From contig JADZFD010000090.1 in assembly GCA_020850225.1 (NCBI GenBank), positions 27,496-91,495 of the forward strand: 64,000 bases of DNA, read 5' to 3'. The notes below the pieces were generated by a model, which had not been told where the DNA came from, searched no databases, and was given only the letters and a program-made list of their open reading frames with translations. How positions within the stretch are numbered: position 1 is the first letter of the stretch; each line of letters starts with the position of its first letter. A program made the translations under genes and the position numbers. Source of the stretch: Saprospiraceae bacterium (GTDB taxonomy: Bacteria > Bacteroidota > Bacteroidia > Chitinophagales > Saprospiraceae). Of this stretch, positions 28,586 to 37,500 are shown piece by piece.

Positions 28586-31500
28586 ATGTATAGAATAATT
28601 TGTATTTTTTCTTCGCTTTTTTTGATTTTTTTAACCTCTCGGATTACAGCGCAGACTTCCCCGCCGGAGCCATGTACGAGTGGTTCTCAAAATACCTGTC
28701 AGTGCGAAACCTCACCCATACTGTGTACTCCGGATATTCTTTCCAATTATGAGTATGACATGACGAATTATCTGCATCAGTCTGATGGACCTGATAATCC
28801 CATGTGTATGCCGGGTGGTAATGGTACTACAGCACACAATCCTACCTGGTTTAGGTTTATAGCCCTCTGTGAGGACCTGCAAATGACAGTTACAACTACA
28901 GGGTGTTCAAATGGAGGATCAGGTTGGAATCCCTGCAGAGGTGTTCAGTTGGCTGTATTTCCGGAATGTGAATGGCAGAATCCTTGGGATGCGGTCGCAT
29001 GTCAGGTAAATCAATGTATAACTAGTGGAAGCAGTACTGGTCAGGTAATCAATTTGACTATGTCAGGGCTTACTATAGGCAAGCTGTATTCTTTAGTTGT
29101 AGATGGTTGTTGTGGTTCTGCTTGTCATGTTAAAATTCAAATCACAACTCCACCTTGCTTTCCTAATATTCAGGATTGGCAAGGGGAGATACAGGGTCCG
29201 AAAGATGTATGCGTAGGAGATGATGCGACTTATTGTGTTGAAAATGTGACAGGAGGATTGAAGTATATTTGGACATTGGACGGCGTATTTGTAGATGCAG
29301 GTCCTGCAGATGACAGTGGTATCACCTGTATGAATAACCGGTTATTTTTTAATCAAAAGGGCACTTATACATTGTGTGTAGACACAGAAAATTCTTGTGT
29401 TCCTGTTACGGATAACCCTCCTCCCAACTGTATTACCATAACGGTTCATGATACTGAAGCAGGTACCATCACAGCTAATCCGACACCTACCTGCCCTGGT
29501 AGCAATGTCAATATAAATGTCACAGGTAATGCCACCGATGCGGGACTTTCTCAGTATATTGTTATAGTAGATGCAAGTGGTACTGTGGTTCAGGTTACTC
29601 CGGGTACTACCGGATCATTTACATGGCCCGAGTGTGCTACATTTACAGCTTACAGCTATAACTTTGTGACAGTACAACAGCCTGTACCGCAGGTAGGAGA
29701 CAATTTTACCACTGCGACAGCCGGATGTTCTCAAGATTATAAGTGTTGTGATTTTGATTCTGTAGATATAGTTTTTGAAGACAATGATGAACCGGTAATT
29801 TTAAATGTTCCTGCCGATATTACAGTCGATTGTTATGAGAGTATCCCGGCTATGGCAGATCTTAGCTATACGGACAATTGTATGCCGGGAGGTACAGTAG
29901 CGGGTGTTCAGACAGGCACCTATACCGATTGCAGTGGCGGAGCGATTACCCGTACATGGACGGTAGAAGACAGTTGTGGCAATATAGCTACCAGTACACA
30001 GACTATCACAATCGATCCTATACCTGTAGCTACTTTCACGCCATTTGATGATGTAACAGTCTCTTGTGAGATGTTTCCATTGGCTACTTTCCTACCACCA
30101 CTAACTTATACCAATAGTAAGACAGGTGGATGTCTGATAGCCGGTACAATAATTCCCACCCGTGTCGTGGATACGATGCAGTGTATGGGGACAGTTACCT
30201 ACAACTGGATGGCAACAGACAAATGTAACCGCGTCATACAGGAAACACAAGTATATACAGTGGAACCACCTGATGAAGCAGCCTTTATCAATCCACCGGC
30301 AGATGTTACGGTTAGTTGTAGTAACTTCCCTGTAGCAACCTATCTGCCTCCGCTTTCCTATACCAACGGCTCGACAGGTATCTGTCTTGTAGCCGGTACG
30401 ATTATACCATATCAGGTTGTTGACACATCAGCCTGTGAGGGTACAGTTACATTTGTGTGGCAGGGATTGGATAAATGTGGCAGGGTATTGAACCATCAGC
30501 AGGTGTGGACGGTAGAGCCACCTCAGGAGATCAGTTTTATCAATCCGCCGCCTGCACAGGTTACGGTCGATTGTGCCAATATACCACCAGCAGGAACATT
30601 ACCACCATTAAGTTATACTAATGGAGAACCTGCAGGAAGATGCCGCATTCAGGGTTCAGTAATTCCAACACGCATTGATATGTATGATATTTGTGGAGGT
30701 ACGATAGACTTCTTGTGGTCCAAGACAGATAGTTGTGGACGTTCTATAGCACATTCACAAACGATGACTGTCAATCCGGCACCGGAACCGCAGTGGGTTA
30801 ATCCACCTGCAGATATTACATTGCCATGCGGACAGACAGTGGATCCGGCTTTTATGCCAGACTTATTTTATTCCAATGGTGTTCCCAATGGTAATTTCTG
30901 TTCAATTAATGGTTCTGTTGCGCCAACACGTCAGAATGATATACAAGGCTGTTCCGGTACCGTTACATTTACCTGGACATATACAGATCCTTGTGGCAGA
31001 ACGCTGAATCATACGCAGGTATATACTTTAAGTCCACCGGATGAGCCTCAATGGATTAATCCTCCGGCTGATATAACCGTAACCTCATGCAGTGGGTATG
31101 ATTTTGATAATCTGCCGATGCTGTCTTATAATAATGGACAAACAGGTCCTGACTGCGGAATAATGGGAAGCGTTGAAGCAGTGCGTACCGGAAGTGTTAC
31201 AGACTGTCAGGGTGCATATATATATACATGGACATACACAGATAAGTGTGACAGGGAATACACACATATTCAAACAGTATCCGTAATACCACCACCGGAA
31301 GCAGCATTTGTTAATCCGCCTGCTTCACAGACTGTGACCTGTGAAAACAAACCTGACGGCAACGCTGTTAATCTCAACTATACCAATGGAGGTACAGGTG
31401 CTTGTCTGATCAGTGGTACCATTTCAGCAACCCCACAGATTCAGGACAACAATGACTGTTCCAAAGTGTATACCTACGAATGGGAATTTACAGATAACTG

Positions 31501-34500
31501 CAACCGTACCATCAGCCATACACAAACAGTTAATGTGGATCCTCCACTTGTAGCACAATGGATTAATCCGCCTGCTGATATTACTGTAGCATCCTGTGAC
31601 AACTTTGATTTTGACAACTTACCCATGCTTACATACAACAATGGTCAATCTGGAGATTGTGCCATAACAGGTAGTGCAGAAGCAGTCAGAACAGGAAGTA
31701 TTACCGACTGTCAGGGTGCTTATGTATATACGTGGACATTTTCAGATAATTGCAACCGAACAATAACGCATACCCGAACAGTAAATGTTGTGCCACCTCC
31801 TGCTCCTCAATGGGTGAACCCACCGGCAGATATTACTGTTGCATCATGTGATAATTTTGATTTTGATGATTTGCCCGAGTTGTTCTATAATAACGGAGGA
31901 ACAGGACTTTGTGCTATTACAGGAAGTGTTGAAGCTGTCAGAACAGGAAGTGTTACAGACTGTCAGGGTGCATACGTTTATACATGGACATTTACTGACA
32001 ATTGTAACCGTACTATTACCCATACACGTACAGTGACTGTAGTTCCACCTCCGGCGGCACAATTTATAAACCCGCCAGTAAGTGAAACCCTCAACTGTAA
32101 TGCAGCACCTGATCCTAATGCAGCGATAGTTTTAAGTTATTCCAATAATGGATCCGGAAATTGTCTGATAAACGGTAGTATTCCGGCTACACCACAGGTA
32201 CAGGACAACAATGATTGTTCCAAAGTATACACGTATGAGTGGACATTTACTGATAATTGTAACCGAACAATAACGCATACCAAAGTTACGAATGTACTTC
32301 CGCCACCTCCACCCGTATTTATAAATCCACCTGCTGACATTACTTTGAGTTGTAGTGCGGCACCTGATCTTACTCAACCTCAGGTACTCAATTATAATAA
32401 TAATGCTACAGGAAGTTGCGCAATCAGTGGCAGTGTAAATGCAGTAATAAACAGTAATACGGTTAATTGTACAGGAACACATCAACTTACATGGGAATTT
32501 ACAGATAATTGTGGCAGAACCATACAATGGAATCAGACAATTACTGTCAATCCACCTGCAGAACCTTCTTTTGTCAACGCACCACCTGCTGTATCCAGTG
32601 TAACCTGTGAGAATGAACCAGATCCTTCGGATCTGCCTGTGTTACATTATACCAACAGTGATTCCGGTGATTGTCTGATAGAAGGTGATGTAGTACCTAC
32701 TTTAGATATAGTAGAAAATGGATGTGACAAGACATATACATATAACTGGAGATATACGGATATGTGCAGTCGCAATATTACATATACAAGGGTCGTGAAC
32801 GTGTCGCCACCACCGCCAGCAACTTTTATTAATCCTCCGGTTTATACTACGATGACCTGTAGCAATGCAGAAACATTTACAGCTCCGGATTTACAATATT
32901 CCAATAATTCAAGCTGTGATATCAGTGGAACCATCCAGCCCGTTGTCACCAACAATTTCAATGCCTGCGGAGGTAATATCAATATCAACTGGACAGGCAG
33001 AGATATCTGTGGACGTACACTCAGCTACAGTCAGATAATCGTTGTTTTACCGGCACCTCCACCTGTATTTACTTCGATCCTTCCGGATGACATAACAGTG
33101 AGTTGTCAGGAATTGAGTGCTTATCAGGTACCTTTGGATTACAGTAATAGTCAGGATCGACCTTGTAACAGGGATGGTTCAGTTTTTCCGGTTCTGGATG
33201 CCTCAAAAGTAACGCTATGTGGAGGAATAGCAACCTTAACATGGCAGGTAACCGATCTATGTGGCCTTTCACTTCAGCATGTTCAGCATATATCAGTCGA
33301 ACCGGCACCAGCTGCAGTATTTCTTAATCCACCACCAGCGACTGAAACCGTAAGCTGTACCGATGTACCATCGGCTCCTCCTGCATTGAATTATTCAAAC
33401 GGGGAGTCCGGATCTTGCGGAATAAATGGAAGTGTGACACCAATTCAAACGGGTGGATATAATGCCTGCGGGGGAACTATTCAGTATACATGGCAATTTA
33501 CAGATGCGTGTGGCAGATCGATAGTTTATACGCAAAATGTTATTGTCCTGCCGGCAGATGAACCCTATTTTACGACAGAACCGGATGATGCATATCTTCC
33601 ATGTAATCAGGGATTCCCGGCTCCTTATACACTTACGTATACAAACGGACTATCAGGTAATTGTGCTATCAATGGGACTGTAATGGCTACTTATGAGGAT
33701 GCAGGTATTGTGCGGACATTTACATGGACCTATACCAATAATTGTACAGGGAATGTTATAACTACAAATCAGGAAGTCACTATTAGTCCGGTACCAAATA
33801 TTGTAGCAGATCCGGTAGTGGTTAATGTATGTTTTGGTGACTATTTTAATCTTGAGGACATTCAGGTTACAGATCTGAATGGTACAAATATAGATCTGAC
33901 CTATCATTATGGAACACCAGCTTCTGTTAACAATCAGATGAGTTCTCCTCCGTGGGTTACTGTTGAAGGTTCATATTATATCCTTGCGACCAATGAATAT
34001 GGATGTACTGATGAAGTAGAAATCAAGCTTAAAAATGATCCACCTCCACAGTCTGGTTACGGAAAGTCGACTACTTTGTGTAGTGAAGGCAGTACAGTCA
34101 ATTTGTGGACGTTACTTGACCCTCCGTATGATAACAATGGATACTGGAGTGATGAATATGGTCACGGAATCGATGTTTCTAATCCGGCAAATGTAAATCT
34201 GGATGGACTTCCGGGTGGTACATATAATTTATTTTATATTGTCAGCTCTAATAATAGCTGTCCGGATGGTATGACCAGTGTTGAAATAAATCTGGTAGAT
34301 CCGGGAAATTATGAAATTTTAAATGTTACCTGTAGTGGAGATTTCAGTACATATACAGTCGTTATGGATGTGTATGACTATACAGTAACAGCATCTGCAG
34401 GGAATATTACCAAAAATGGACCAACGGTTACTATATCAAATATTCCGATAGGTACCTCTGTCGTACTTACATTCAAGTCAGTCGGCGGTCTGTGTGGTGA

Positions 34501-37500
34501 TGAAACATTAACTATTGATCCTCCACAGTGCAATTGTCCGAATATACCTAATCCGGTATCGGGTGGCAATGTTAAAGCCTGTCAGAATCAAACAGGAGTA
34601 ACACTAAGTGTGACTGTCGGTTCAGGGCTCACGGCACAGTGGTTTTCTGCTCAGACAGGCGGTACTTTATTAAAAGATAAATCACTCACCTATAATCCAC
34701 CAACAGATGTGGTAGGTATCAAAACCTATTATGTTCAGGCTATAGATACCCTGACAGACTGTAAAAGCCAAAGAATAGCTGTACAGCTGGAAGTTGTAGC
34801 CAATCCTGTTGTTACAAATGCTGTACTGAATGTCTGTGATGATGACAAGGATGGTATAGCAGTATTTAATCTGGATGATGCCAAAACAAAGGTAGTAAGT
34901 GGAGGTGGATTTACTTTCAGCTATCACCTGACACTTACTGATGCTCAGAATGAGACCAATCCACTGCCGAATACCTACACCAATACTTCCAATAATCAAA
35001 AGATTTATGTTGTGGTAAAAAACAGCAGTGGATGTAAATCTATTGCTGAATTAACATTATCGGTATGGGCTTTACCAAATGTGACATTTACAGTAACACA
35101 TGAAAAATGTTCAGGTAATAATAACGGATCCATTCAGGTAAATCCACCAACGACCGGCCTTGAATTCAAGCTCAATAATCTTCCGTGGTCTGCGAATCCA
35201 TTGATGGAAAATCTGCAGCCGGGTAATTACACAATTTTGGTCAGAGACGGCAATAAATGTGTTGCATCATATCAGGTAACGATCAATGCAGGTCAGAAAC
35301 TTAGTTTTGAAACTTTTACGATCAATTGCAACAATAAAGGTACACTCAGTGACGGCAATGACGATACATACGATATCGTGATGAATGTGACATCTGTACC
35401 TACTGCTTCCGGCAATACCTATACCATAGTATATAATGGTCAAACTTTAGGTGCCAACTATAGTTATGGTGTCTCTAACAGCATGTCCATTCCTGCAGAC
35501 GGTACTTCCGGACAGATTGAAATCACGGACAATGTTACCGGATGTAAGGTGACACGTAATATCGGACCATTGATTGCATGTTCTACAAATTGTGCTATTG
35601 ATCTTGCCAATGTTAGTGTAGTATGTGACAATAAAGGAACGGATTCAGACCCAACCGATGATACATATACAATATCATTTGTCGCCACAGCTGTTAATAA
35701 CGGTAGTTCTACGACATTCACATTGTTGATTGACAATGTTATCAGGGGTACATACAATTACGGAGAAGTAGTAACAATAACACTCCCTGCTGATGGCTCT
35801 ACTCCTGACATCCGTATAAGGGATGCACAGAATATTCAATGCTTTACAACACTGGATGCCGGAACACTGAATTCTTGTTCAGGCACATGTCAGATAACAG
35901 CAGTAGTGAGTAAGGTTACATGCGGAGATAATGGAACTATCAATGATCCGAATGATGACACGTTTACATTTACCATAAGGGTAACAGGTAATAACATATC
36001 TTCAGGATGGAAGATATCAGGAAGTACGGATGTTTATGCCTACAATACCAATGTGATACTTGGACCTTATCCTATAAGTGGCGGAAATCTTTCACTCAAT
36101 ATTGAAGACATTGTTGACGGTAATTGTAAAACAACTGTTCCAGTAACTGCACCTGCACCATGCAGTACACCTTGTGTACTGGAAGTAGTGGATGTTACTG
36201 TATTCGCGTGTGACAATAATAATACAGGTAATACATCAGCAGATGATGTTTTCAAAGTTACTTTTAAGGTGAATGCTGTGAGTGGAAGTGTCAACTTCTA
36301 TAATGTCACATATAATGGTAAGACCTACGGGCCATTTACCTACGGGCAAATTATCACCATAGATGACTTACCAGCCAATGGACAGAATCTGACATTGAGT
36401 GTCGTAGATGCTGTAAATAGCGGATGTGTAACATCTCTGGTAGTGAAGCAGGATCCTTGTTCTTCATGTCCACAGACTGTAGATGCAGGTGCTGATAAAA
36501 TATTAACCTGTACAAATAACACAGCGACTTTGACTGCAACGGCATCACATCAGGGCGGAGTGTTTGTATGGACAGGCCCTAATGGATTCAACAAATCAGG
36601 CCAGACTGTAACAACAAGTACTGAGGGTGAGTATACCGTTACTGTGACATTCCCGGATCAATGCGTTGCTACTGATAAAGTATTGGTAAGTAAAGATGCC
36701 AACTTACCTGTTGCCAATGCCGGTACTGATCAGGAGTTGACGTGTATTAAGAAAGATGCCGTGTTGACCGGCTCATCTAACCTCTCAGGTAATGTAACTT
36801 ATACCTGGACGAATGCTGCAGGTACTGTTATCGGAAATACAGCAACCATCACTGTAACCGGTACGGGCTTCTATTATCTGGAAGTGACAAACACGCTTAA
36901 CAATTGTAAATCCGGAAAAGATGAAGTAGAAGTTTTTGACAGAAATCAACAACTCAAGTTTGTGACCAATAGCTGGATATGCAGCAATAAAGGTACTGCA
37001 ACAATCGGTGATGATGATGAGTATACCTATACATTTAATTTGTCCAATACAACATCAGCCACAAACAAATACAAGGTTATGTACCAGGGTAGTGAGATTG
37101 GCAGTTACAACTACAATCAGAGCTACAGCCTGACACTGCCAGCTGATGGAAGTACACGGATATATGTATTCGTTGACGAAGTAACAGGTTGTATGACCAG
37201 TACTACCATAGGACCACTTGAGCCTTGTTCAACAGATTGTGAATTAACCATTGAGGACCTGACAGTTATTTGTAATGATAATGGTACAGAATCCATCGAT
37301 ACGGATGATTATTATGAAGTGGAATTCAAAGTAACAGGAATTAATACAGGTTCTTCCGGTACTTTTGTTGTTACTAAGGATGGAGTACAAATTTCTTCAC
37401 AGAATTATGGAAGTAAACTTGTATTCAAATTCCCTGCAGACGGCACAATACCATTTATTGTTGTAAGAGATAAGGACATCAATGGATGTCAGGTAGTTCT

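Noticed and set aside
31839..32062. Antisense and alternate-frame open reading frames inside the giant gene
   Set aside because: They mirror the repeated motifs of the real frame, lack start context and have no sensible protein features.
29791..33799. Regular ~252-258 base periodicity that could be mistaken for a CRISPR or satellite array
   Set aside because: The period is a multiple of three, the region is one open frame and conservation follows protein motifs; these are coding repeats of the giant protein.
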